Source: Ancylostoma caninum
Lineage: Eukaryota; Nematoda; Chromadorea; Rhabditida; Ancylostomatidae
DNA: 64,000 bases
Direction of reading: 5' to 3'
Assembly: GCA_037903475.1 (NCBI GenBank)
Contig: JBAJFG010000039.1
Location: 1,178,001 to 1,242,000, forward strand
In this document: positions 1 through 9,659 of the stretch, piece by piece
Numbering within the stretch: position 1 is the stretch's first letter
How the letters are laid out: the number at the start of each line of letters is the position of its first letter
Translations under genes and position numbers: made by a program
Notes under the pieces: generated by a model
Databases searched by the model: none
What the model was told of the DNA's origin: nothing
What the model saw: the letters and a program-made list of their open reading frames with translations, nothing else

Positions 1-126
1 GTTGGTTATTTACGTATTTTAAGTTCAATAAATTCTGTGTATGATAATTTTTGAATTATTATTTCATTGTTGGGTATAATTTTAGCAGTTAGTTGTGTTT
101 TTCAAAGTGATGCTAAGTCTTTAGCC
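1..126 (+). pseudogene. NUMT: nuclear copy of mitochondrial nad4 fragment
   Basis: Frame 1 from the first base reads as an uninterrupted ND4 segment under the invertebrate mitochondrial code, with the typical string FQSDAKSLA at its end. Codon 18 is TGA, a stop in the nuclear code but Trp in mitochondria, so the piece cannot be expressed as nuclear protein. Base composition is T-rich like nematode mtDNA. Similarity stops near base 126, where ordinary nuclear sequence begins. The insertion probably continues to the left of the window. ND4 is a membrane subunit of respiratory complex I. The identification rests on recognising the family, not on a search. Confidence 0.8.
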
Positions 127-3040
127 GAATCAGGCTATTTGCGCAGCTATTCTTGGACGCATAATTCTGCAATTCATCTTTGGCAGACAAGCCTTGACGT
201 TCTGCTTGGATAACGTTCTATGTATTACATCCCAGCTCTGAAGGACTCGAAGTCTTGAATATTTCATGAGAGAGAATATTCTTAAAGAGAAATTCCGAAG
301 ATAGAACAAATATTCTCTTACGAAGAAAAATTATCGATAAAAATACTAGAAATATAGCTACAGGAAAAATCATTGGTAAAAATACTAGAAATATAATTAC
401 AGAAGAAAAATTATCTTAAAAATAGTAGAAATATAAATACATACAGTGACGATATTGATGAAAATGGTGGCACAACAAGCATAATAAATTCACGTCGAAA
501 AAAAAAACCCAAAATGTAGCAATAATGGATATATCAATGAAAATGAGCACATAGAAACGTTACTGAAGGTAAGTATCAAAGAAGAATACGGCTGTTCTCG
601 ACATGTTAGGCCTAGCAGGACTAGGAGCCTTGTTAGAACCCATTTCCAGCAAGGAATGAAAACTATCAGAGCATCTCGAAATGTTTGACTATTTTCGGTA
701 GTTTCATCTTCCCCTCAGTCCATTTCGTGGTGTAAATCCAAGAAATTTACCAATGCAAAACTAATAAAAACTAAACTATAATCACAGTCCCAATGAAAAG
801 AAATGCGGAAGGTTCCACATATCATCGAGCGCTAGCTGGTGAAGTTGAAGCCCCAGTTATAGTCCCAAGTGGTAAGTTGGAAAGATTTATGGTCCGTAGA
901 ATGCAACAGCTAATAAAAAAAATGAGAATCTGTCAGTATTTTAAATGAAATAAGACGAATGGCTCACGCCAATGGCTAGTGTTGATCCACTTTACTGATA
1001 ATAATATTCTATGCAGTGACGCGTAATGACACTAGTTGCTTCCTTAGGTAGGATATTCAGGATTGGTAAGCATTTACACTCTGATCTGCATAATCATAGA
1101 TTCTAGATTTTATAGGAACTAATCTAATGGATCTTCAAAATTAATCTCCAATAGTATAAAGTTCCTGGAAAAATGGTTGGGCTAGGTCCGTAATGACAGT
1201 GCTATAAACCAATAAATCGTCAAGGTATTCAATGAGTTCGAATAAGTAGTAGTACACGGCCTTTACGAAGCCTGGAAACAGTTGATGCAAAACATGGATT
1301 TGATCGATGATCCTCATTTTGGGTCCAATTCCTGAACTCAAATAACACCGTAACTTCGCTGCTTTTAGGAAATCAAGCCGGAATGACATGTGGCTCCAAC
1401 TGTTGGAATGCCTGGGATGTGCGTACCGAGATTTGTGCAGTATGGACTGGCATGAGCGTATCCGGGAACAGCTCCAGAAAAAAGAAGCTGTTCTCTCTGA
1501 GATAAATAAACATAAATGGAGATTTCTAGTAACTTACTCATTGTGAGAAGTTAAAGGCACCTAATCTGAGAGCTTGAAGTGATCGATTAGTAGGGGTAAT
1601 ATGAAGAACACAGTCAACGTTCCTAGGATTTTTGCACTAACCGGTCTCGAGGCTTGAATTAGACCGGAAGTGCAGCTTCCTCGGCGCCCCCGGGTCGTAG
1701 ACCCTTTCATCACTAGTTCCCAAGGAAGCTACAAAAAAGTCGGCAATAGAGCGACAATAACGACAACAAATTCCCCAAAAGAAAGGATGCAAAGCAAGTG
1801 ATGTCAGTTAGTAGGTATGAGCGACAGGGATGTGCCTGGAGGGAGGCACTAACCCATAAACAGTGAATAGGGGTGTCCGCCTCTATTCAGGGAGCGCTGC
1901 CTTCCCGGAAAGCATTGCCTCCCTTCCGAAAGTGCACGCCATGTTCACACCAGCATCGCGAAAACCCTGCTTGGCCGATCCAGTCAACAATCAAATCAAA
2001 AGGTGTAAAAAAGCTCGCCGCGGGCGGATGACGACCCGATGGCATGCAGGTGGTCCGGCCGCGTCACGCTTAATGTGCCTCTTCTCTGGCCCGCAAACAA
2101 TAGCAATGATGTTTTGTTGAAAGGACGGCAATAAACACTTGTCATAGCAACTGTCTATGAAAAGAAAAACTACTGCTCGTAAAGAAAATAGCGTGATTCT
2201 AGGGTTCTTTTTGATTTCTCATTGCGGAAAATTCGCTTTTCAGGATCACCTCGCCTAAATGAGTACCATTCCTGTGCGCAACTGAAGCGGTTCGTGGAAT
2301 TCATTAGAAACACTTCAACAGACAAATTGCCCGGACTAACTACCCAGAAATCCTCTGGGGAGAAATGCTGTAGGCAGAACCTAAAACCTGCAGCCGTGTC
2401 TCTGCAGAAATGGCCGCGCTTCGATGGCTTAGAAGAAAGGACCTGCTGAAAAAGAATATTTACTGTTCGCGACATCTGTGTAAATATTCCGACATCAATC
2501 ATTTCTGGCTGCAGGAATTCTTCTCGTCTGAAGGGAAGCAGCAATAAATAATTGGAGAACAAAAACCTACTTGAAAATCATAGAATTAGCAAAAACTCTG
2601 AAAAATGAGCCAAATAAGCTCTAAGCACAGATTTTTATCTTGTATAACCACGCCCTAAGAGCTAAATCCTAAGGAAAAAGCACGCACTTTTTCACAGGAC
2701 CTGCATCTTCCCAGATGGGATACTGAGCGCTATATTTGCTATAGAAGAACCGCTCCAAGAGATTCGTCTAGACGGAGGTGTTATGCCCAATCCATCATAA
2801 TGGATTAGGTTATGGTGATGTCCAAAACTGGAGAGCTCATCTTTGTTTGCGTTCTCCCGAAGTGTTGGCGAAAAACACCTACAGCAGAGTTGCCGATACC
2901 AGCATTAGCACAAGCTCAGTGACTGGGAGGAAAACGATGGTTCCGGAAATGATGTCATTTTGGGCATGCACTGCTTGGATATCCAAGCAGCAGGATCTCT
3001 GGAGCCACCCTTCAGAGCTGTTGAGTCTTCTAGATTTAAC
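127..3040. other. No supported gene; A/T-rich intergenic sequence
   Basis: I see no convincing gene. Two open stretches on the minus strand look mildly protein-like: the end of a frame at 1141-1300, preceded by TTTCCAG, and a 130-codon frame at 2170-2562. Neither could be joined to other exons or matched to a family. Both may be exons of an unrecognised gene or chance frames. Confidence 0.4.
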
Positions 3041-3313
3041 TACAGTGGACGGCAATGACGGTGGCCCATCTGCGACCTCGAGAAGGACGCAGCGCAACCG
3101 CGCCGCGCGCCCCGGGACCGGTGTCATCTGCAGCCGCAATGCTACTTTTAGTCGCTTTCTTCCCGTTTTGGTCAAGAATCCTTAAAATCGGGCAGAAAAG
3201 CTCTAGATATAGCATAGCAGCAGCAGAAAACATTGTTTACGACGCGGGCGTCGCGGTTCCGCTACGTCCTTCTCAAGGCCGCAGATGGGCCAGCGCCATT
3301 CCCGTCCACTGTA
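3041..3313. mobile_element. MITE family A, copy 1 (TACAGTGGACG termini)
   Basis: A 273-bp element begins TACAGTGGACGGCAATGACG and ends with the imperfect inverted form CCCGTCCACTGTA. The terminal inverted repeats run about 60 bp and contain a conserved GTGGCCCATC and CGAGAAGGACG block. The TA at both ends fits a Tc1/mariner target duplication. The interior has an AATCCTTAAAATCGGG core shared with the other copies. There is no transposase frame, so it is non-autonomous. Confidence 0.85.
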
Positions 3314-5799
3314 TATGAACTAGAAATAACAGTACCGATTTGCAGATGTTTTTCAAACCACTATTACGCATACGAAATATCGAACTCAGCTGGAATCATA
3401 GAAATGACAAGAAAAACATTTTCTAGAATGACGACATGAAAATGGAGGCATCACTCCAAAACACAGTATTAGATTGAGGAAAAACTGATGGGAGGCACAG
3501 TGTCCTAGTAGATTTTCATCTCTAAATTTTAAAAGGGCTTCTCTCAGTTAATTCATTATAGACCTTACAAGTCCATAACATTGCTCCATGGTTGATTAGA
3601 ATACCGACTCTCTCTTCATAGACGTATTAAATCGGCTACTCGACATACAGAGAGTTCTAAAAATGATCGAATTCGACGAGGTCTTCCTCTCCTGGAGGAA
3701 ACTGAGGGGTAAAACAAGATAGCATCCAAATAGTGAAAAGCCAGGAGAATAATTCTAAAGTAATATGGAAATTTTATAATACTATTGTCTGTTCATTTCT
3801 CGTTTCGTGCATGAACCTTATACGAAAACCAAACACAGATATAGGTTTCCTCCTGCACTCATCAGTAAGGTGAAGGAAACCTACTGAATTTTGTTTCTAA
3901 ATCCATGCCTAATATGTGCACATATTTCTCAAAGATGCCTACTAGATGCTTAATCTTGAAACTTACACTTAGTCTTGGAATAATCTAAGCCTAGGAATAA
4001 TGGTCTACCAGAGTGAAGGGAAGTCCTGCTAGTTTGGGACAGGAAGACCCTCTCACCCAAGTTGCATGCCACACATGCAGACTACGTACTAGCACTAAAA
4101 AGATGAACCTCTGACTTGTAAAACGAATGTCCGCTGCAGTTTCAGTTGCAAATTCGACAGATAAATAGAGAGATCGGACTCTTATCTCACAAAAAAAAAC
4201 AAGGTTGTCCAGTTCTTCTCTGACTAAATATTTGTTTGAAACAATGCTCGCAAGGGGACAGCCATATGCAAACTGTAAATCGGAGAACAGAAAACAAGAA
4301 TTTGAGCAGTGTATTTATTGTATTTACACTTGCAGATCAATAACAACGCGAAGAAAGGAAAGAAAAAGAGAGAACTCGAGGAAATCAGGAAATTCAACGA
4401 AAATCAGGCAGAAAGCTTAGCCACCAGAAGCTGTAGAACGAGACGAAGTGAGGTGACGAGAAGATTCCACATCCGCCTGCGTCTAACTTAATTCTTGCAG
4501 GCTCTGAACTAAGTTAGAAAAGGATTCGCGCGATCTCGGCTTGACGAAATTCAACCGGAGGAAAAAAATCGTTCACAGCAGTGTATCGCGGAGACTAGTT
4601 CATACTTAGGAACAGTGACGTCAGCACGGAAAATCTGCATAACTTAGGAATAAATTATACTGCACACTGCACGTGAAGCTAGCACCCTGTACTGCCAGCG
4701 CCCAGGCAACATTGCTTTTTATACGTATTGATTGCCATGCTGTTGGGACGCTTATGGCCGTCGAAAATCGATAGCCATCGGGCTCATGTCACGGGGTGAT
4801 GGTGACGCAGAGTGCTATACTCCGCGTAGAGTGTAGCCATTGTCTTTGGGGTAAAGACTTTTTGTATAGGGAAAATTAGGCACATATCTAGTACAAATGT
4901 ACTTTTTGCCACTTCCTACCCGTTCCAAGAGTTTGAAACTACTTTTTTCTACTGTAAGCACTCGGAAAACTAAAAAAAAAACTAAACTACAAGCTACTCG
5001 GACCAAATTTTCTTGTTTATTTCTGCTCCTTTCTGCCAACACTTTAAACGTATCATCTCTGCAATGCAGTGAATGAATAAATAATTGAATTAATTAATAA
5101 GTAAAATGTGAATTAAAGAACAGAGATCGCTCCCAAAATTGTACGACAAATGCTACATTAGAATAGAAAGAGTATAACAAAATCTTCTTGAAGAATCCAC
5201 TCAAGCGGGCTCAGTTGGGCTCAAGCTAGGATTTCATTTCTTAGTTTATCTAATTAGGTGAGAGATAGACCGCGCTACTGTTAGAAGAACGTGTCCGAAA
5301 CAGCCACAACGGCCATAGAAATCCAGCCACGGACCCAGTATAGAGAACCATTTCAACAACTCTAAGCAGCAGGGAGGTCTATTTTATGGGGTGAAGGACT
5401 ACTGCCAATGGGCGTGGTTCAGCAAGCCAGTTGCTCCCGACGCCGGCGGCGCTTGGCCGGTGGCAATTAGCCGTGCGATTAATTGTTGCCGAAGGGATCC
5501 GGAAAAGTGGCAAAAGTCATGAAGGATTGTGGTTCTCGGTGCCAAAAAGATGACAGTAGAAAAAGTACAAATGCCGTCGAATGTTGGCGGCGTTGTCCAA
5601 GCGAAACAACTGCTGAGAACATCCGAAACAACGTTGCCAGTACATACGTATACCAGAGCAAGTAAGCTGATAATGCTGGTGGAAATGATTGATGATAAAT
5701 GATGGATCGCCTCCTACAATGATGCAAAAATTTAGTTCCTGCAAGGAATTGAACCTTTGGTTAGTTTGACAACGACTCTACATTCGTCGTCGTCAAATT
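3314..5799. other. No supported gene
   Basis: Intergenic sequence with short chance frames only. A homopolymer A run lies near 4190. I see no splice-bounded exon series and no recognisable protein family. Confidence 0.4.
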
Positions 5800-6180
5800 T
5801 ATACTTAGGACCGAATAAAAACCGAATAGTTTTGTTACCTTAATCTACAATTTAGAAAACAATTTACAGGTCTAGATATTCGAGGATGAGAAAGCCACAA
5901 AGCTCTTCTTCTCTTTCGCACAGGAGTGTCTGCGACTCTGATGTTGGAACATTCGAAATTTGCATTTATTCGAAATCAAATATTTCTGCTATCGAATATC
6001 GAATATTTCAAATGAATGAAAATTTTCAATGTTTCAACATTAAAGACCATGAAGTGCTGTATGAAAGAGAAGAAGAGCTTTAGGGCTTTCATATTCTCGA
6101 ATGTCTAGATGTTAAAACTGTTCCCTAAATCGTCAATTAAAGTAACAAAATTATTCGGTTTTTATTCGGTCCGAAGTATA
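5800..6180. mobile_element. Palindromic MITE with ~130-bp inverted arms
   Basis: The element starts TATACTTAGGACCGAATAAA and ends TTTATTCGGTCCGAAGTATA. The arms stay similar for about 130 bp each, including AAGCTCTTCTTCTCTTTC on the left and its complement on the right. The short spacer holds repeated ATTCGAATATCGAATATT motifs. No coding capacity is seen. Termini and TA ends suggest a Tc1/mariner-type MITE, but the superfamily is inferred. Confidence 0.75.
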
Positions 6181-6369
6181 TTGGATACATGAGTGAGTCA
6201 CGAACAGTGGCAGGAGATAAATAGAGGGAGAGGGAGAGAGAGAAAGTGGGGTCTCTGCAAATTCCACAAAAAGGGCAGGAAGAGCCGAGACCCTGAAAAA
6301 AATTGTTGAAAGATTAAATTCCAGCCTCGAGTAATTAGGAGAAAGACTCTAGAGAAGTAACAAAAAAAA
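6181..6369. repeat. Low-complexity GA-rich tract
   Basis: Bases 6216-6245 are a GAGAGG-type purine run. The rest is ordinary intergenic sequence. Confidence 0.5.
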
Positions 6370-6654
6370 CAATGGCGGACGCAGAAAGTGGGCGGCGGGG
6401 GGGGGGGGTGAGAAAAAACTGGGGTCTCCACCATTTTGGAGAACCAGACGGAAAATAAAATTTGTAAAAATATTAATTATAATAACAAATAACTAATAAA
6501 AATTACATTGAAGAAACAATAATAAAAATAATTAATTAAAAGCAATCTAACAAAAGATTTCCAATTGTACCGTTAAGTAATTTGAAAAATTTGGCGACTC
6601 GCTCTCAGGAGGTAGGGGCACCCCCTCCACTACGGCCGCCTATGCAAACAAAGA
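6370..6654. mobile_element. hAT-like MITE (CAATGGCGGACGC terminus)
   Basis: Its left end CAATGGCGGACGCAGAAAG, the G run and the TGGGGTCTCC block match, in inverse orientation, the element inserted in the minisatellite at 24034-24278. The right part shares ATTTGGCGACTCG with that copy and ends near GGCCGCCTATG. The interior is A/T-rich and non-coding. The right boundary is uncertain by some bases because the right terminus has diverged. The hAT assignment comes from the better-preserved sister copy, which has an 8-bp target duplication. Confidence 0.6.
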
Positions 6655-7273
6655 ATTGAAAATTTGGTAACGCGAAATTTTTATTTTCTTCTGCAAGCAA
6701 CTTGAAAAATTTGTTGGCCATTTCTTTTGAGGGGGAGGATCTTCTCAGCTAATGACTAGCTGAAATATTTCCGGAATAAGATAGCTGGGAATCACTACCT
6801 GCAGAGGATATTTGATCCTTTGTTCTCCTCATTTCTCAAATGCAGACCCGTGACAAGCAAAACTAAGGGAACTTGGAAAAAATTTGTTGAACCAACGAGG
6901 TCAGCAGGCCAGGTGTTCTTGTGAAAGCCTATCCTTAGACTGGAATCGTTGCCTTTACCTAGAATTGCTCACCACCTCTAACTTTCCAAGTTTCTAAAGG
7001 TGAAAACGTTATTCTAGAAGAAAAGCACTAAAAGCATTGAATAATCCGGAGTTCACTATTATTATGTATGCCTATAACAGTTATCATCGTCTGGTACGAA
7101 CATGCAAGAACTCCAAACAATTCCCAAACCCGGTACCCAGTATACTAAGAAACGTCACCTGCTTGCTCTTGATGGCTTTCGGGGCTTTTGTTTGGAGAAA
7201 AGCTTACTTATTTAAAACAGCAGTATGGCAGGCAAAGCTACTCCTAAAAGCTTTCCATTTGCATATGCATTAT
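6655..7273. other. No supported gene
   Basis: Between the hAT-like MITE and the nested mariner-like element I see only unstructured A/T-rich sequence and chance frames. Confidence 0.4.
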
Positions 7274-8297
7274 TACAGGGTGCGACAAAAATATTGGCCG
7301 CCTTTTGTGACACATAAATTATAAAGAAAATCGAAACTGAATGGAAGACCAAGTGTGACCGTTCTGCTGCCTGAACTCCTGAGAACAATGTGAACTAAGG
7401 CGTACATGTATTCAATCCATTTTGTCCCTAATTTTGCCTGTCGTCAACAGACAAGACGGGAGAAGGCTTCACTACTGCGTTGCAAGTAGTCATTTTTGAC
7501 TTGATCCAGAGTTTTTCCTGAGATTTTTTTGTGGAGTGGGAACAGTGCTAAGAAATACAGTCGGGTCAGGCAGCCACAGCAAATGGGCGCCGGCGGGCGC
7601 CGGCCGCCGCCACCCTCCGGCGCCCCGGTATTAATGAGCTATAAATCACTCGAGCTTGGGAGAAAGCGAAGAAAAATACAATTTTAGTCCATAGTAGACA
7701 GAGTGCAGTGGATATGTAAAAGCTATAAAGCAAGGAACCATTTTCACAACTCTAACGTTTTTTTCATTTTTGTGATTTCCATGGGGAAAGATTTCTGAAT
7801 ATACAATAAGCGAAGCCAACTCTTCCATTTTCTGCTATAGTACACTGCTTACTGCTTCGCGAATACAAAAATGGCCGTTATTCTTCTATAGATGGACACA
7901 GTACTTCAGTTATCCCATCTGGATAATAAAGCTCATCCAATTCGGGATCCTCAGAAATAATTGAAATCCGTATAAATTCTTCCATATCCATTGTGAAGTA
8001 GTTCTACCGCTGTCATTTATCTTTCGTGGGCAGTCCTTCACGGCGGAGTTACTCTCTCCCGGTTTCCCTCAACTTTGAAAAAGTGGTTTTTCACCATTAC
8101 TTACACTATTACTATTACTTACACTTACACTTATCGTAGTTTATCTTCGAAAGAGTTTTCCACTATTACTTACACTTACACTTATTGTAGTTTACCTTCG
8201 AAATTTATGCAAAACGTTGCCGGATGCCTTCCTGGACTACCCGAAGGAGATCACGGGGGACGTTCCAAGCAGTGAACCCCAAACACTGCGATACTTA

Positions 8298-8380
8298 ACT
8301 CTGGATCTCCAACGGAGTGGAACCAGCGACAGGGACAGATTGCAATCTGCCACTCAAACCACTGAGCCATCCGGGCTACT
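8298..8380 (-). other. tRNA-like module 1 in family B element
   Basis: Read on the minus strand, an A-box-like TGGCTCAGTGGTTTGAG (8353-8369) is followed by a B-box-like GGTTCCACTCC (8314-8324) at tRNA-like spacing. The middle contains a palindromic CAGATTGCAATCTG. The cloverleaf is not fully paired at the acceptor stem, so I treat it as a tRNA-derived Pol III promoter remnant rather than a functional tRNA. Confidence 0.6.
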
Positions 8381-8454
8381 TTTTATGTTGGAGTTTGTTA
8401 GATAACTGCAGCAGTCGTAGGCAGCATACTATATGTATTTGCAAAACGAGGTCA

Positions 8455-8527
8455 CAGGGCAGGATTCGATCCCCTGATCACCCCAACGTGGATCATTCGC
8501 TCAACCCACTGAGCTATGCGCGCACGC
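8455..8527 (-). other. tRNA-like module 2 in family B element
   Basis: On the minus strand the string TAGCTCAGTGGGTTGAGC (8499-8516) is an excellent A box and GGATCGAATCC (8462-8472) is a perfect B box. Spacing fits a tRNA. The flanking acceptor-stem positions do not pair well and no clear anticodon loop could be assigned, so a tRNA-derived element is more likely than a working tRNA gene. Confidence 0.65.
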
Positions 8528-9394
8528 GATGGAAGACACAAATGGTGTTCAATCTTACTTACACTTGCACTTATCGTAGTTTATCTTAGAAATTTAGGTG
8601 AAAAGGGAGTTGGGTGGGGCCACTCCTGTGAAGCCTAAGCCTAAGCCTTAAACCCATTCTTAAGCATAGGGTTAGGCTTATCTACCCTGTCTACTATGGA
8701 CTAAAATTGTACTTTTCTTCGCTTTCTCCCAAGCTCGAGTGATTTATAGCTCATTAATACCGGGACGCCGGAGGGTGGCGGCTGCCGGCGCCCGCCATCG
8801 CCCATTTGCAGGACCGGACTGTAGCATATGTTAAGCCTTCCACAAATCCGCAAAAGAAAAGTACCAGCTGCTCCTGTCTCTGTTATGATTTAACTTTGTT
8901 TCCTTACTTGTTAACGGTGCAGAGGGGCTTCATATCATTTCCTTTGGTTCTAGCGCCAAAATCACCGCATGACCGAAAAAATGATATTCAGCAGAAGCGC
9001 ACTTTCCCTGGGATCGATTATTGTAGGTTTAGAAGTGGACCTTCCCTTTTCTGAGAAGATTTTTCTGCAGCTTACAACGTAAAGACAGCGAAGGGGTTTT
9101 GCACAAGAAATCATTCGTGAGCTCTCCAGTTCCAAATTAGCGACCATTGTACTCCTCCAGTACTGAACAGTTGGGTTGTACCACATGGGCGCTTTGGAGG
9201 AGCAAGCATGTGCTACACCACAACACAGCATAGGCTTGCGTGTGGATTGTTCAAAAGAAACAAATGATGAAATCGGCGACGGTCCCTACGGCGCATCACC
9301 TACGTCTTTCCTTGTGTTTTTCTTCGAGCTGCTCTCAAGAATGGAGACAAAATTGACCGGACTTAGTCACATATTATTCGGTGAAAAGTTTTTA

Positions 9395-9575
9395 TTCTTA
9401 ATAGGATAGGATAATTTAGTCTGTTAGGTTCATACCCTAAGGGTGTTTTCTCTTGTTATTTGAAAGTTTTAGTATAAGAGTTAGTATAGTTTATTGTCAA
9501 TAAACAGGTTAAAGCTTTAAGTTCTTTAGTATAATTTAGTATGTTTGATTTCCAATCAATTGGGTTCTGTATGTT
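9395..9575 (+). pseudogene. NUMT: mitochondrial trnM-trnD-trnG block
   Basis: Three T-rich mitochondrial-type tRNA sequences follow each other: GTTAGGTTCATACCCTAA (tRNA-Met, anticodon CAT at 9431-9433), TTTATTGTCAATAAAC (tRNA-Asp, anticodon GTC at 9496-9498) and TTTGATTTCCAATCAA (tRNA-Gly, anticodon TCC at 9551-9553). The order Met-Asp-Gly is the one that precedes cox2 in the common nematode mitochondrial gene order. Similarity ends near GGGTTCTGT, before any cox2 sequence. This is nuclear mitochondrial DNA; these tRNAs are not expected to function in the nucleus. Confidence 0.85.
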
Positions 9576-9659
9576 ATGAAGTAACTCGTCACATCTATGC
9601 CAAATACTGAAGTTTTCACAAGTCAATTCAAGCGGGCAATACTTTTGCCGCACCCTGTA

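Larger units (their letters stand above)
7556..8823. mobile_element. MITE family B, copy 1, carrying two tRNA-like modules
   Basis: A 1.27-kb element with about 145-bp terminal inverted repeats starting TACAGTCGGGTC and ending GACCGGACTGTA. The arms share a GC-rich GGCGGGCGCCGG block, GGTATTAATGAGCTATAAAT and TACAATTTTAGTCCATAG. The interior holds two tRNA-like sequences on the minus strand, a tandemly duplicated TTACACTTACACTTAT segment (8090-8200), and a telomere-like CCTAAGCCTAAGCCTT string. There is no transposase. A second copy at 59866-61025 defines the boundaries. TA at both ends fits a Tc1/mariner origin. Confidence 0.85.
7274..9659. mobile_element. Mariner-like composite element (TACAGGGTGCG termini)
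   Basis: The stretch is bounded by TACAGGGTGCGACAAAAATA on the left and, on the opposite strand, TACAGGGTGCGGCAAAAGTA on the right. The terminal repeats match over about 27 bp with three mismatches, and TA stands at both ends, as in Tc1/mariner elements. No transposase frame is visible. It contains a complete second element (7556-8823) and a NUMT (9395-9575). It is therefore either a composite element that captured them or an older element later invaded. The pairing of the two distant ends is an inference. Confidence 0.6.

Noticed and set aside
8298..8527. Two genuine tRNA genes
   Set aside because: A and B boxes are good but acceptor stems and anticodon arms do not close, and both lie in a repeated element.
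9401..9570. Functional nuclear tRNA genes for Met, Asp and Gly
   Set aside because: The sequences are T-rich, mitochondrial in form and in mitochondrial order; they lack nuclear A/B boxes.
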